Shown piece by piece: positions 38,125 through 48,676 of a stretch of 64,000 bases of DNA. The notes under the pieces were generated by a model. That model did no database searches, was not told the DNA's origin, and saw only the letters and a program-made list of their open reading frames with translations. Position 1 is the stretch's first letter, and every line of letters begins with the position of its first letter. Source of the stretch: Candidatus Phytoplasma melaleucae (GTDB lineage Bacteria > Bacillota_I > Bacilli_A > Acholeplasmatales > Acholeplasmataceae); contig NZ_JAOSID010000001.1 in the NCBI RefSeq assembly GCF_030588185.1, positions 1 through 64,000 of the forward strand, read 5' to 3'. Made by a program: the position numbers and the translations under genes.

Positions 38125-39414
38125 TTAAATGTTTTTTAAAAGAGCTAACATTTTATGTTTATATATTTCTACATCTGGTTGATCAAAAGGATTAATGTCT
38201 AAAAGCAAAGCAGAAACGGCACAAGCTTTTTGAAAAAAATAACATAAATATCCAAAATGATATTCATTTAATCTATCAATAATAATTTCAATATTAGGGA
38301 CATTTCCTGATATATGTGATTGCTTTGTAGCTTGAAGAATTTTTTGATTAATCTGTGAAAAAGATTTACCTGCAAGATAGTTTAGCTTATCTAGGTCGTA
38401 AGTCATTTCAGGAATAATACAATCATTTTTAAGAGAAGTCACATTTAACACTGTTTCAAAGATAATTTTAGAGCCTCCTTGGATAAATTGTCCTAATGAA
38501 TGAAGATCTGTCGAATTATTAACAGAACTTACAAAAAGACCAATATCAGATTTACCTTCTGATTCTGCAAACAATTGTTTCCACCATTCTGAAAAGGCCA
38601 TTAATTCAGGATCATAACAAACCAATAGCTCGATTTGTTTACTCATTTTTTTATAAAGCAAATATCTAGCTACAGCATATTTATAAGCTGAATTAAAACA
38701 AAGATTTTCTACAGAAGTATCAATATAGGCTTGATACGCTCCTTTTAAAATATTATCAACATTCAAATTAGCAAATATAAAAGGCAACATACCTACAACA
38801 GTTAAAACACTAAATCTGCCGCCAATTGATGCTGGAATAATAAATGTTTCGTAATTTTCTCTCAAAGCTATATCCAATAAAATATTTTTTGGTTGACTAC
38901 CTGTAGTTACAAAAATATATTCACAAGCCTTTTGAACACCGTATTTTGTTTCAATTTCTTTTTTTAAAACTCGAAAAGATAAAGCTGGTTCTAAAGTATT
39001 ACCTGATTTAGAAATAACATTAAGAGCCCATTTTTTATCTTTTAAATATTTAATTAAATTTGATAAATAATTTCCTGAAACTTGTTGTCCTGCAAAAATA
39101 ATTTCTGGGGTTGGTTTTCTAAAAAAAGTTTGCGTAAATTCTATTCCTGCTCTAGATCCTATATAAGATCCTCCAATGCCGATAATCACTAAAGCATCTA
39201 AATCTTTATATTTTCTTTTTAAGGTTTTGATTCTATTAATTACATTTTTATCATAATTAGAAGGTAATCTTAACCATCCTAAATCCTTATTTTGTAATAA
39301 TAGATTATGATGTAATTGAAAATGGATATTTTTTATTTTAGGTGTAATTAACTTAACTTCTTGGCCCCAATCCAAAAAAAGATTAAGATCATTGATATTT
39401 AACTTGAAACTCAT
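38125..39414 (-). CDS. pgi: Glucose-6-phosphate isomerase
   Basis: 429 residues. Signatures: IGIGGSYIGSRAG, VISKSGNTLEPALSF (sugar-phosphate binding), and DLHSLGQFIQGG. It interconverts glucose-6-phosphate and fructose-6-phosphate. The ATG at 39414 is chosen because GGAGAG lies 7 bases upstream and the protein then starts like its family (MSFKLNIND); the frame extends 29 codons further. Downstream of pfkA and fba with a MATE gene between, forming an upper-glycolysis cluster. Confidence 0.94.
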   Translation of the reverse strand: MSFKLNINDLNLFLDWGQEVKLITPKIKNIHFQLHHNLLLQNKDLGWLRLPSNYDKNVINRIKTLKRKYKDLDALVIIGIGGSYIGSRAGIEFTQTFFRKPTPEIIFAGQQVSGNYLSNLIKYLKDKKWALNVISKSGNTLEPALSFRVLKKEIETKYGVQKACEYIFVTTGSQPKNILLDIALRENYETFIIPASIGGRFSVLTVVGMLPFIFANLNVDNILKGAYQAYIDTSVENLCFNSAYKYAVARYLLYKKMSKQIELLVCYDPELMAFSEWWKQLFAESEGKSDIGLFVSSVNNSTDLHSLGQFIQGGSKIIFETVLNVTSLKNDCIIPEMTYDLDKLNYLAGKSFSQINQKILQATKQSHISGNVPNIEIIIDRLNEYHFGYLCYFFQKACAVSALLLDINPFDQPDVEIYKHKMLALLKNI

Positions 39415-39652
39415 TTCATTTCTCTCCACAAAGATATTTGTAAATCTGAAATATCCAGAATAAAAAAATAACAGACAATCAAAATGAAATATATATCTCA
39501 AACATGAGCGCCTTTTATTGTCTTAGAACAAACCTTTGATTTTATAGTAATTTAAGAACAACGATATTTTTTCCAAATAAAAGTTTTATTTTATTAATAT
39601 GATTTAAAACCAATTTTTTACTTCCTTAACGAGAAAAATCTTCATCATTAAC

Positions 39653-41086
39653 TTAACTTAGTGAAGTATTAATACAATTTTTACGCAAAAAAAGAATAAA
39701 TATAATAATAATGATGAAAAAAATAATAGTATTACTTGCAAAAGTACTTAAACCAAATTGTCTATATGAATTAATATTCAAAAAAGCAAACTTATGAAAA
39801 AACCATAAAAAAAATATTCTTATTATAATTCTTAAAATATTTATACATAACACAATGTTGGCATTTTTGCGATAGGCCACCATATAAACCATAATCATAG
39901 AAGTCCAAACAGAAGTAAACAAAGAAATTTGTTCCCAAAATAGAATTTCTTTAAACTTAAATATCGTTGCCATATCAAAGTTAATATTAGGTTTAATTTT
40001 TTTTAGCAAAATAGTACCAAAGTAATAATTAGTTAGAATACCTAAAATACCTATAATAAAAGTAATTATTAAAACATGTTGGAATATTTTAAAAGTTCTT
40101 TTGTTATTTTGTGAATCAGCGTTTTGAGAAACCATTTTTGTTTGAGCATCTTCTAAAGATTGAGCAATAACATAAAAAATACCATTAATCACTGAAGATA
40201 AACCTGCAATAGCCACTAAATCAGAACCATACCAATCACTAGAACAATCCAAAATAATTTTTTTACCAACTTGATAAGTAGTTTTGCCAATCATTAAGAT
40301 ACAAGATAACTTTAACATTTCTTTAATGATTTTTTTGGGAAATAATAATTTATGTAATTGTAACCGAAAGTCGTTTTTAGGGTGTAACATAAAATAAAAA
40401 GCTAAGATAGTAATAAATAAATTGGAAAATAAGTCTGCATATGATAAATGTACAACTGTTATTTCATCTCTATAAACTTTCTTATACGCAAAAGAAAGGC
40501 ATATTCTGCAAATAATATTTAAAATATTTAAAATTAAAACAAATCGAGATCTATTTTTAGCTATCTCTAATCCTAAAAAAACTGAATTAATTGTCATAGA
40601 AACAAAAGTTAATAGTAAAATATTGTAATAAATAAAACCGTTATCAGAATGAAAAGTTTTTTTGTAAAAAATATTTCCTAAATCAGATGGTAATTGAGCA
40701 CCTAAATAAAAAATAACAAAGATAACACAAGAAATAATAACAGATAATAAAAAAGCTAAAGTAGCATATTGTTGCGCTATTTCTTTTTTTGTTTTTTGAT
40801 ATTCTCGCGCAACTAAAACTAAACTAGCTCCGCCTAAACTAACAGCAATACTACTAAGTATTCCTTTAATTTGTTTCATATAAACTACTAATGCATCTAA
40901 TTTTAAAGTGCTTTTAGAATTACTAATAATATAAAAATCCACAATAGTTATTATATGTTGAAATAATAAATATATAGCAATGGGAAAAGCCAGAAACATT
41001 AAATTTTTAAAAATTGTTTTTGAATTATAATCATATTGATTTTCGTTTGAATTAGGAGTTTTTGTTCGCACAGCATCTACAATCAT
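39653..41086 (-). CDS. MATE-family efflux transporter
   Basis: About 477 residues with roughly twelve transmembrane segments and the MATE-type repeat structure: FPIAIYLLFQHIITIVDFYIIS early in the first half, and LKLSCILMIGKTTYQ starting the second. Such proteins export cationic drugs or toxins with Na+ or H+ coupling; in phytoplasmas several are present and may expel plant defence compounds. The ATG at 41086 follows AAAGG by about 11 bases; the frame continues to 41155 and an ATG at 41107 is another option. It lies between pfkA and pgi. Confidence 0.85.
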   Translation of the reverse strand: MIVDAVRTKTPNSNENQYDYNSKTIFKNLMFLAFPIAIYLLFQHIITIVDFYIISNSKSTLKLDALVVYMKQIKGILSSIAVSLGGASLVLVAREYQKTKKEIAQQYATLAFLLSVIISCVIFVIFYLGAQLPSDLGNIFYKKTFHSDNGFIYYNILLLTFVSMTINSVFLGLEIAKNRSRFVLILNILNIICRICLSFAYKKVYRDEITVVHLSYADLFSNLFITILAFYFMLHPKNDFRLQLHKLLFPKKIIKEMLKLSCILMIGKTTYQVGKKIILDCSSDWYGSDLVAIAGLSSVINGIFYVIAQSLEDAQTKMVSQNADSQNNKRTFKIFQHVLIITFIIGILGILTNYYFGTILLKKIKPNINFDMATIFKFKEILFWEQISLFTSVWTSMIMVYMVAYRKNANIVLCINILRIIIRIFFLWFFHKFAFLNINSYRQFGLSTFASNTIIFFIIIIIFILFLRKNCINTSLS

Positions 41087-41197
41087 AAAATATTTAACCT
41101 TTACCATATTAAAATTATGAAAAAAATACGATATAAAGAAATAAAAATAAAGCATTGTAATAAAAAAGAAAATAAAAAGAAAAGAAAGTTTTCTCTC

Positions 41198-42175
41198 TTA
41201 AGATAAATAATTTAATAATTGAAATAATTCATTAGGAGTAGAAGAAAAATTAAAAACACTTTCAAAACTAGTATAATTTAATTTTAACCCATGAACCCCA
41301 ATAGCACAGTTAAAAATATTTTGTTCCAATAAATTAACGGCATAATTGCCCATTTTAGAAGCTAAAATTAAATCTTCAGCGGTAGGAGTACCTCCTCTTT
41401 GTAAATGTCCTAGAATTTGAGCTCTACTTTCAAATCCACTATATTTTTCTATTTCTTGAGCTAATTGATATACGTTAAAAATATGTTCGGTAATAACTAT
41501 GATCAGATGCCTTTTATTAGTATTATAAAAATACTTGATTTTATCTAATAATCTTTGTTTATCCAAAATATTTTCATGAGTAATAATAAGATCTGCTCCT
41601 GTAGCGATTCCTCCATATAAAGCTAAATCGCCTGTATATTTCCCCATAACTTCAATAATACTACACCTATTGTGAGAAATAGATGTATCACGTAATTTTT
41701 CAATAGCAAGCACTATATTATTTAGAGCAGTACTGAATCCGATAGTAAAATCAGTATCTTTAATGTCATTGTCAATAGTAGCAGGAATACCAATGCATTG
41801 AATACCTAATTTAGTTAATTCTATGGCTCCGCGATAAGACCCATCCCCTCCAATAATAATGATTTTTGTGATGTTCATTTTTTTCAAATTATCAACGCAT
41901 ATTTGACGAATATTTTCGTCTTCTTTAAACACTACAAAACGAGAAGTTCCTAGTAATGTACCAGACAAATTCATAACACGTTCAAAATGTTTTTGGGTTA
42001 AAAGTTCTATTTGATTACGATACAATCCTAAATAACCATCTTTAATACCATAAACAGTAAAACCTTTGTTAAAAGCAGTTAAAAAAACAGCTCTAATAGC
42101 AGCATTCATACCAGGAGCATCTCCGCCTGAAGTTAAAATAGCTATATTATTAGCTTCTTTTTTTTTATTTTTCAT
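41198..42175 (-). CDS. pfkA: 6-phosphofructokinase
   Basis: 325 residues, the bacterial ATP-dependent type. AILTSGGDAPGMNAAIRAV binds ATP, GGDGSYRGA the nucleotide phosphates, GIPATIDNDI carries the catalytic aspartate, and LGHLQRGGTPTAED is the family signature. It makes fructose-1,6-bisphosphate, the substrate of the Fba encoded 43 bp upstream. Confidence 0.96.
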   Translation of the reverse strand: MKNKKKEANNIAILTSGGDAPGMNAAIRAVFLTAFNKGFTVYGIKDGYLGLYRNQIELLTQKHFERVMNLSGTLLGTSRFVVFKEDENIRQICVDNLKKMNITKIIIIGGDGSYRGAIELTKLGIQCIGIPATIDNDIKDTDFTIGFSTALNNIVLAIEKLRDTSISHNRCSIIEVMGKYTGDLALYGGIATGADLIITHENILDKQRLLDKIKYFYNTNKRHLIIVITEHIFNVYQLAQEIEKYSGFESRAQILGHLQRGGTPTAEDLILASKMGNYAVNLLEQNIFNCAIGVHGLKLNYTSFESVFNFSSTPNELFQLLNYLS

Positions 42176-42218
42176 TTTTTTAAAACATACAATCCTTTTT
42201 GTAATGTACTTATATTTG

Positions 42219-43085
42219 TTAAGCTTGATTTGCTGATCTAAACAAAATTAACTTATTTTTAATAGCTTTTTTAATAGATAAAAAACCTGAATTTAATAAT
42301 TTTCTCGGATTAAAACCATTATCAACTAAATCTTTCTTTGCCTCAATATATCTACGAATGGCTTGGGCAAAAGTTATTTGGAATTCAGTATTGATATTAA
42401 TTTTAACAATTCCTAAATTAATAGCTTTGTGGATCATATCATCTGGCACACCAGAACCACCATGAAGAACAAAAGGGATTTTATAATCAATTTTTTCTCT
42501 AATTTTAATTAAAATATCTAAATCTAATCCCAACCATTGATCAGGATATCTACCATGCATATTACCAATATTAACAGCCAACATATCAACCCCTAAATCT
42601 ATAAATTGTTGGCATTCATTAAGGTTATATCTTTTTTTAGGAGGATTAACTACATCTGAGCTTGAATATATTTCGCTAGTTTCTGTTTCTATTAAAATTT
42701 TTTTATTACGACACAATTGAATAATTTTGCATATTTTAGCCGCATTCAAAGATAAACTAAAATGATTTTGGTCTAGCATAACAGAATTGAAACCTGCTTC
42801 AATTGCTTTTTCGACGCTTTGCTCAGACCCATGATCTAAATGCAAAATAACAGGAACAGTAATATTGTAAAAACAATCTAGTTCTTTAACTAAAGCGAAT
42901 ACAGTTTTAAACCCACCCATATATTGCGCAGCTGTTTCAGAAACGCCCAAAATAATCGGAGAACACAATTCCTGAGCTGTTTCTAAAGCAGCTTTAACCC
43001 ATTCTAAATTATTAATATTAACTTGAATTATAGCATAATTTTGGCGATAAGCTTTTAAAATAATTTCTTTATTAGAACTTAACAT
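42219..43085 (-). CDS. fba: Class II fructose-1,6-bisphosphate aldolase
   Basis: 288 residues. Zinc ligands and catalytic residues lie in VILHLDHGSEQSVEKAI, IETETSEIYSS and FVLHGGSGVPDDMI, and the phosphate-binding KININTEFQ is present. It splits fructose-1,6-bisphosphate to triose phosphates. First in the order fba-pfkA-MATE-pgi on the minus strand. Confidence 0.95.
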   Translation of the reverse strand: MLSSNKEIILKAYRQNYAIIQVNINNLEWVKAALETAQELCSPIILGVSETAAQYMGGFKTVFALVKELDCFYNITVPVILHLDHGSEQSVEKAIEAGFNSVMLDQNHFSLSLNAAKICKIIQLCRNKKILIETETSEIYSSSDVVNPPKKRYNLNECQQFIDLGVDMLAVNIGNMHGRYPDQWLGLDLDILIKIREKIDYKIPFVLHGGSGVPDDMIHKAINLGIVKININTEFQITFAQAIRRYIEAKKDLVDNGFNPRKLLNSGFLSIKKAIKNKLILFRSANQA

Positions 43086-43158
43086 AAAAAAATCCTTTCT
43101 CAGAATAAAACCTTTTTATATCGATTATATTTTTGCTATATCGTTGAAATATATTTTT

Positions 43159-43995
43159 TTATACTATGCTTTTGCTTTTTTTCTTTTCTAAATCTGCAAA
43201 ATTATAAAATAAAGTAGTTTTTTTAATCAAATTTATAATCTTATTCGCTTTAATCTTACTATTAATATCTTGATTAAATTGTAAAAAATTTAATAATTCC
43301 GTAAAATCAAGATTACTACTAAAAAAAACAGGCAATTGATGCTCATAACGATAATATAACAAAGGAAGTAAAATGTCATCTCTAAAAAAAGGAGTCATAT
43401 TTTCAGATCCTAAATCATCTAATAATAAACAAGAAATTGTTTTTAAATAATTTAATTTATTTTCTAATATATCATTAGACCAAATAGTTTTTAATTGTCT
43501 AGCTAAATCAGGCATAAAAATAAATAAAAAAGGGATATTATTTTGCATTAATATTTTAGAAAAAATTTTTAAAATAAAAGTCTTACCAGTATTAAAGGGG
43601 CCATATAAATAAAAACCTTTATTGGTTTTATTCCATGTTTGAACTATAATTTGAATTTGTTTGAAAACTTGAGTCTGTATTTTATTTTGCGGTGTAAATT
43701 TTTCTATTTCAATAAGATTGAATTCTAACGCTTGATTAAATAAAATATTTTTGCTGGCTAAATTATTTTGCAAATTAATTTGCTTTGTTTTTTGAGTTTC
43801 TTGCCAAATTACATGAACATAAGGATTGTGTTTTAAAATTAGCTTGTAACCAAAAGGATTTTCTTTATCTTTATTTTGTAAATAATTATAAACCATAATA
43901 ACATCTTTATCATCTATTATCAAATTTTTAGTTTCTGGATGCTTAGAAATATCATTTTTCATTTTTTGAAAATATTTTTCTTTCGAAATTGACAT
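43159..43995 (-). CDS. dnaI: Primosomal protein DnaI, helicase loader
   Basis: 278 residues. An N-terminal helicase-interaction region is followed by an AAA+ domain with Walker A YGPFNTGKTF, Walker B CLLLDDLGSE and a DnaC-like core. It loads the replicative helicase at oriC or restart sites together with the DnaB/DnaD-type protein encoded 115 bp upstream, the pairing seen in Bacillus. Confidence 0.9.
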   Translation of the reverse strand: MSISKEKYFQKMKNDISKHPETKNLIIDDKDVIMVYNYLQNKDKENPFGYKLILKHNPYVHVIWQETQKTKQINLQNNLASKNILFNQALEFNLIEIEKFTPQNKIQTQVFKQIQIIVQTWNKTNKGFYLYGPFNTGKTFILKIFSKILMQNNIPFLFIFMPDLARQLKTIWSNDILENKLNYLKTISCLLLDDLGSENMTPFFRDDILLPLLYYRYEHQLPVFFSSNLDFTELLNFLQFNQDINSKIKANKIINLIKKTTLFYNFADLEKKKSKSIV

Positions 43996-44110
43996 AAAAC
44001 GTACCTTATTTGTTTCAATGAACTAAAATAATTTTAATTAGTACAAAAAAATACACTCTAACAAATGCATTTTTTATTTTTTCACACGATTTGTAAAACT
44101 TGCTTATTCA

Positions 44111-45322
44111 TTAACAAAAACTTTTTTCAAAATCATCTAACCATTTAGGGCTATTTTTAACATTTTTTTTATATTTGCGCGCTTTATATTCTAATTCTTC
44201 TATTAAGTAATTATAGGCGTTTTCTGCAGAAACAATGCCTCGTTTTAACCATGATCTTAAAATAGTTTCGCAATAATTATAAGAAATTTCAAAATAATTT
44301 TCATGAGCTTTCTTTTTACATATATACATTAATAAGGAGTTGATAACTCCTATATCTACATTATTTTTATGTATAAGGACAAAAAGGTCATCATATACAC
44401 GTTTGTTAATGAAAATATTTTTTCCAAAATTTTTAATAATATTCATAGGATGAGATTTCTTTAAACAAAGAATCATCTTATTTTGGTCATCAGATATATT
44501 ACTTGTGTTAATTACTTTCACGTAAGTTTTTTTTTCATCATATTTAGACATTAAGACATTTCTTAATATATTTAAATCTACGTCATTCCCATAATTATTA
44601 CGAAAAACATTTTGATACAATAAAGCCATTTGTTGCGGAGTAATCATATAAGCAAATCCTAACTTAGTTATATAATCTATGTTTTGTAACTTTGATAATA
44701 AAAAAGGTTTTTTAAATCTTTCTGGCAAACAATGCAAAAAAACTTCATAATCAAAATATTTTTGCAAAACAGTTAATTGATTGCTTTTTTCAACACTATC
44801 ATTGACATTTTTCTGGGTTCTTAATGCTAAAAATTCTTGAGTGTTGATTTTCTCTAAATGATAAATATCTACAAATGTTTTGCTAATATTTTGAAAGTCT
44901 TCCGGTACAGATTTCTGTTTTAAAACAAATAACTTTTCTAAAACAAAATAATATTCTCCCAACTCACTAAACAAAAATTGGCTAAATAACGGATCTTGAA
45001 AAAATAAAGTAGAATTCAAAGGATTACGAATAACGTAAATTCTATCTCCTTTTGAGTCTTGATAAGTATCTAGTAATTTGACAGCTTCCAGTTTATCTTT
45101 GCATTTTGTAAACACATTATTATCTATATTTAATAAATCAAACAAAAATTGATGGGTTAAATTATATTCGTTAAATTGATTTCGCCCTAAAAAATAAAGA
45201 GTATAATAAAGACCTACAGCTTCTGCCCCTATTAAAGGTTGATATAATAAAGTCAAAGCTTTTTGTTCTTCTGGAAATAAAACACTGTTATTTTGCAATA
45301 GAAATTTTTTTGAATTACACAC
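44111..45322 (-). CDS. dnaB: Replication initiation and membrane attachment protein, Bacillus DnaB/DnaD type
   Basis: 403 residues. The N-terminal winged-helix region contains LTLLYQPLIGAEAVGLYYTL, the hallmark of Bacillus DnaB; the C-terminus has the DnaD-like helical domain (SWLKRGIVSAENAYNYLIEELEY is typical of it). It is a primosome component, not the replicative helicase. The start is GTG at 45322, preceded by AGAGG at 7 bases; nearby GTG codons overlap in other frames. dnaI lies downstream. Confidence 0.9.
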   Translation of the reverse strand: MCNSKKFLLQNNSVLFPEEQKALTLLYQPLIGAEAVGLYYTLYFLGRNQFNEYNLTHQFLFDLLNIDNNVFTKCKDKLEAVKLLDTYQDSKGDRIYVIRNPLNSTLFFQDPLFSQFLFSELGEYYFVLEKLFVLKQKSVPEDFQNISKTFVDIYHLEKINTQEFLALRTQKNVNDSVEKSNQLTVLQKYFDYEVFLHCLPERFKKPFLLSKLQNIDYITKLGFAYMITPQQMALLYQNVFRNNYGNDVDLNILRNVLMSKYDEKKTYVKVINTSNISDDQNKMILCLKKSHPMNIIKNFGKNIFINKRVYDDLFVLIHKNNVDIGVINSLLMYICKKKAHENYFEISYNYCETILRSWLKRGIVSAENAYNYLIEELEYKARKYKKNVKNSPKWLDDFEKSFC

Positions 45323-45384
45323 ACACGAACCTCTTTGCTTAATATAAATATAAAAATATTTTAATATAAAACTATTAAATTTAA

Positions 45385-46212
45385 TTATTCTTTTGAATTA
45401 TACTTTTGGCAAAAAGAACAAAAATAAGAACTACGTCCATCTATGTTAATTTTTTTTATTTCCTGTTGACAAAAACAACAATTTTCTTTTTTTTTGTTAT
45501 AAACTAAAAGTTTTTTTTGAAACAACCCTTTGATCCCCAAAGATTCAAAAGTATTAACTGTAGTCCCTCCTAAAGAGATAGATTCAGTTAAAATTGCTTG
45601 AGCTTTTTTTAACAACAATTCGACTTGTTTTAAAGTTAAATGACAAGCAGGAGTCTCTGGATGAATTTTAGATAAAAATAAAACTTCACTAGCATAAATA
45701 TTGCCGATACCTGAAATAAACTTTTGGTTTAAGAGAACTTTTTTAATCATAACATTAGTTTTTTGCAATCTTTGATAAAAATCTTTGGCTAATATTAAAA
45801 AAGGATCTAAAGCTAATTGGTCTAACTTACTTTCAGACAAATAGTTATGTTTATTATACAATAAAAAGCGCCCAAATTTGCGAAAATCATAGTATCTAAA
45901 AACAGTATCATTATCCAAAAATAATCGAAAATGTTCATGTCTATCTACAGTTGTACAAGCATCCACGTGTTCAATATTTATTTTACCTTCCATTCTTAAA
46001 TGGCCAACTAAAACCAAATTATCACTTAAAAAAAAAACTAAATATTTACCTTTGCGATATATATCTAAAAAAATTTTGTTTAAAATTTTTTCAAAAATAA
46101 TTCTTTGTCCGATTATAGATTCATAAAAAATACTTATGTTTGTAACAACACGATTTATCATTTTGGATTTTAAAGCTCTTACAACAACTTCTACTTCTGG
46201 TAATTCTGGCAT
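45385..46212 (-). CDS. mutM: Formamidopyrimidine-DNA glycosylase
   Basis: 275 residues from the ATG at 46212, which gives the obligatory MPELPEVE N-terminus whose Pro2 is the catalytic nucleophile; AAAGGTG lies 6 bases before it. It has the helix-two-turn-helix region (NQKFISGIGNIYASEVL) and the C-terminal zinc finger (CCFCQQ ... CSFCQK). It excises 8-oxoguanine. The mutM-dnaB-dnaI neighbourhood is shared with other Firmicutes. Confidence 0.95.
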   Translation of the reverse strand: MPELPEVEVVVRALKSKMINRVVTNISIFYESIIGQRIIFEKILNKIFLDIYRKGKYLVFFLSDNLVLVGHLRMEGKINIEHVDACTTVDRHEHFRLFLDNDTVFRYYDFRKFGRFLLYNKHNYLSESKLDQLALDPFLILAKDFYQRLQKTNVMIKKVLLNQKFISGIGNIYASEVLFLSKIHPETPACHLTLKQVELLLKKAQAILTESISLGGTTVNTFESLGIKGLFQKKLLVYNKKKENCCFCQQEIKKINIDGRSSYFCSFCQKYNSKE

Positions 46213-46525
46213 ATTTTTTACACCTTTCATTAAACACTAAACAAAACAATAAAGTTTAAATTAATAATTGATGATTTGAAATGTTCAAAATAACTTAATT
46301 ATTTCAACTTATAAATATTTCTACAATAAATTAATTTTATTCTTAATCAAAAAAACTAAATTGTCATTTAGCTCAAAAAATAAATGTATCTTATATGTTT
46401 CGAATATTATTTAGTTTTTGCTAAAAACATAATCAAGAATATAATATAATATTTTACTGAAATATGTAAAAAATAATTTATGTATGCAAAATAAGCAAAA
46501 ACAAATTAAATTTTAAAGTTTAGTT
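46213..46525. other. Intergenic region without recognised feature
   Basis: 313 bp upstream of mutM and downstream of the small gene at 46526. It has extreme AT richness and no ORF, hairpin or RNA that I can support. It probably contains the mutM promoter. Confidence 0.5.
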
Positions 46526-46876
46526 TTAATTGGTTTTATCACTTAAATGTTTAAATTTATAAACTATTAGCAAATAGTTTTCATTTTTTAAACTATTATC
46601 TGGAGAGAATTGAGTTAATTTACCATAAATAATGTTAATCATTTGGCCTGGTTGTAAAAAAAATTCTGGATTATCATTATCTATATGATCAAATATCAAA
46701 AATAATTTTTTAAAAAAATAATTCTTATCCTTGATAGAAATTTCTATGTCATGAGAAAACCATTCTCTTTGAACCTGGTTACATTGTTTTAAATATCTAA
46801 CTTGGACTACCGCTTTGATATTATGAACTAAAAATTCATCTTGAACACTATCATTTTTATTCGTGATTAAATTCAT
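46526..46876 (-). CDS. Small conserved-looking protein downstream of rnjA
   Basis: 116 residues, not recognised. It is predicted soluble, mixed alpha/beta, with a beta-rich middle (HNIKAVVQVRYL, EISIKDKNYFF, MINIIYGKL) that might be an OB-like fold, but no motif supports a function. The ATG at 46876 has a strong AAAGGAG 9 bases upstream; a TTG three codons earlier sits too close to it. It starts 36 bp after rnjA and so probably shares its transcript. Confidence 0.6.
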   Translation of the reverse strand: MNLITNKNDSVQDEFLVHNIKAVVQVRYLKQCNQVQREWFSHDIEISIKDKNYFFKKLFLIFDHIDNDNPEFFLQPGQMINIIYGKLTQFSPDNSLKNENYLLIVYKFKHLSDKTN

Positions 46877-46912
46877 TTTAAACAACTCCTTTATAAATTT
46901 GATAAAATAGCA

Positions 46913-48611
46913 TTAAATAGTTAAAATAATGGGTAAAATCAAAGGATTACGTAAAGTAGATTCATAAATTTGTGGCGTAATAAAATCAACTATAACTTTT
47001 TTCAAATAACTTTTGTTTATTGTATCCGATCTTAGTAATTTTTGTAACATTTTTTTTACATCAGAAGATATTTGTGTGATTAACTCTTGATTGCCTTTCA
47101 TGTAAATAAAACCTCGGGACACTATCATTGGATAGTTAACAATTTTTTTCTTTTTAGTATCAATGCTCACAATAATAGATAATAACCCTTCTTCGTTCAG
47201 AATTTTTCTTTCTTTTAAAATAATGCTACCTAAATCTTCCATACCTGAATCATCAATATAAATATTATCATAAGGAATTTTGCCAATTAGTTGTGTTTTA
47301 TTACGACTAATACCTAATAAATCTCCATTATCTAAAACAAAAATATTCTCTGGCAGTAAACCACATTCAATGGCTAACTTCTTGTGAGCCATTAACATAA
47401 CATATTCTCCATGAACTGGAATAAAATATTTAGGTTTAACTAAATTTAACATTAATTTTAAATCATTTTGGCTAGCATGTCCTGAAGCATGCGTATCAAC
47501 TAAAAAACCGTGAATAATAACATTAACATCCATTTTATATAAGAGGTCTAATATTTTATTAACACTATCTTGGTTACCAGGAATAGGAGAAGAAGAAAAA
47601 ATTACCGTATCTTTGCTATTAAGTTTTATTTGTCTATGGATACCATGAGCCATACGACTAAGAGCAGCTAATGGTTCACCTTGTGATCCAGTACAAAGTA
47701 AAGTGATATCATCATATTTATCAATATTATTCCCATTTACTAAAAATTCTTTAGGTACTTTCAGATAACCATTTTTCAAGCCTGTATCAATTGCTTTTTC
47801 CATACTTCTTCCAAAAACAGCTACTTTTCTATTAGTACGCACACTTGCTTCAATAATTTGTTTAATACGATAAAAATTCGATGCAAAAGTAACAATAATA
47901 ATTCTATTTTTGATTTTATAAAAAAGTTTATTAATAGTAGAACCAATTTTATACTCAGATTCTATTAATCCTTGTTGTTGGGCGTTAGTAGAATCTGATA
48001 ATAAACATAAAACTCCCTCTTTGCCTAAATCAGACAATTTTGAATACTCTGCTAAGGGCCCTTCAGGAGTGTGATCGATTTTAAAATCTCCTGTATAAAA
48101 AAGAATATTCTGATGATATCTAAACACAACTCCAAAAGTATCAGGAATAGAATGATTAAGTCGCACAAAGGAAATTTTTACATCATCAAATACCAATTCA
48201 GAATCATAAAAATATTTTTCTATAATACTAAAATACTTATGCAGTTTATGTTCTGTTAACTTAAATTCTATTAAATCGTAAGCAATTCCAGACACAAAAA
48301 TTCGGGGAATTTTAACTCTTTTTAATAAATAAGGAATACTACCAATATGATCTTCATGACCGTGAGTAATTAAAAGGCATACAATTTTATGTTCATTTTT
48401 GATTAAATAATCATAGCTAGGGAATAATGTAATTCACTCCTAAAAAAGAATCATCTGAAAAAGACATCCCTGAGTCCATAATAAAAATTTTCTCTTTAAT
48501 TTCAAAAATATACATATTTTTGCCAACTTCGCCTAATCCTCCTAACGCACAAAACAATATATCAAAATCTCTACGAGGTGAAAGTGTTATCTTATTATTA
48601 AGAGTTTCCAT
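46913..48611 (-). CDS. rnjA: Ribonuclease J1 with a +1 frameshift at CCC-TAG
   Basis: Two frames together encode a full RNase J. The first (48611 to 48417) starts METLNNKITLS and has CALGGLGEVGKNMY, ending ...VNYIIP at TAG. Skipping one T after the CCC (48420) continues as SYDYLIKNEHKIV and then THGHEDHIG, the metal-binding motif, joining the second frame (GDFKIDHTPEGP, SDSTNAQ, HASGHASQ, PVHGEY). The joined product is 565 residues, the normal length. RNase J is both 5'-3' exo- and endonuclease and central to RNA decay. Sequencing error, real mutation or programmed frameshift remain possible. It follows rnjB by 65 bp. Confidence 0.85.
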
Positions 48612-48676
48612 TTTATATTTTTATTTAACCTTTTCTTTCTTGTTGATTTGGCTTATCTCCTGTTATAAAACATGTT

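Noticed and set aside
44111-45322. Evidence of a potential mobile unit from a dnaB gene
   Set aside because: This is the Bacillus-type DnaB/DnaD primosome protein, not the replicative helicase of phytoplasma mobile units; no tra5, dnaG, ssb, himA or hflB copy is present in the window.
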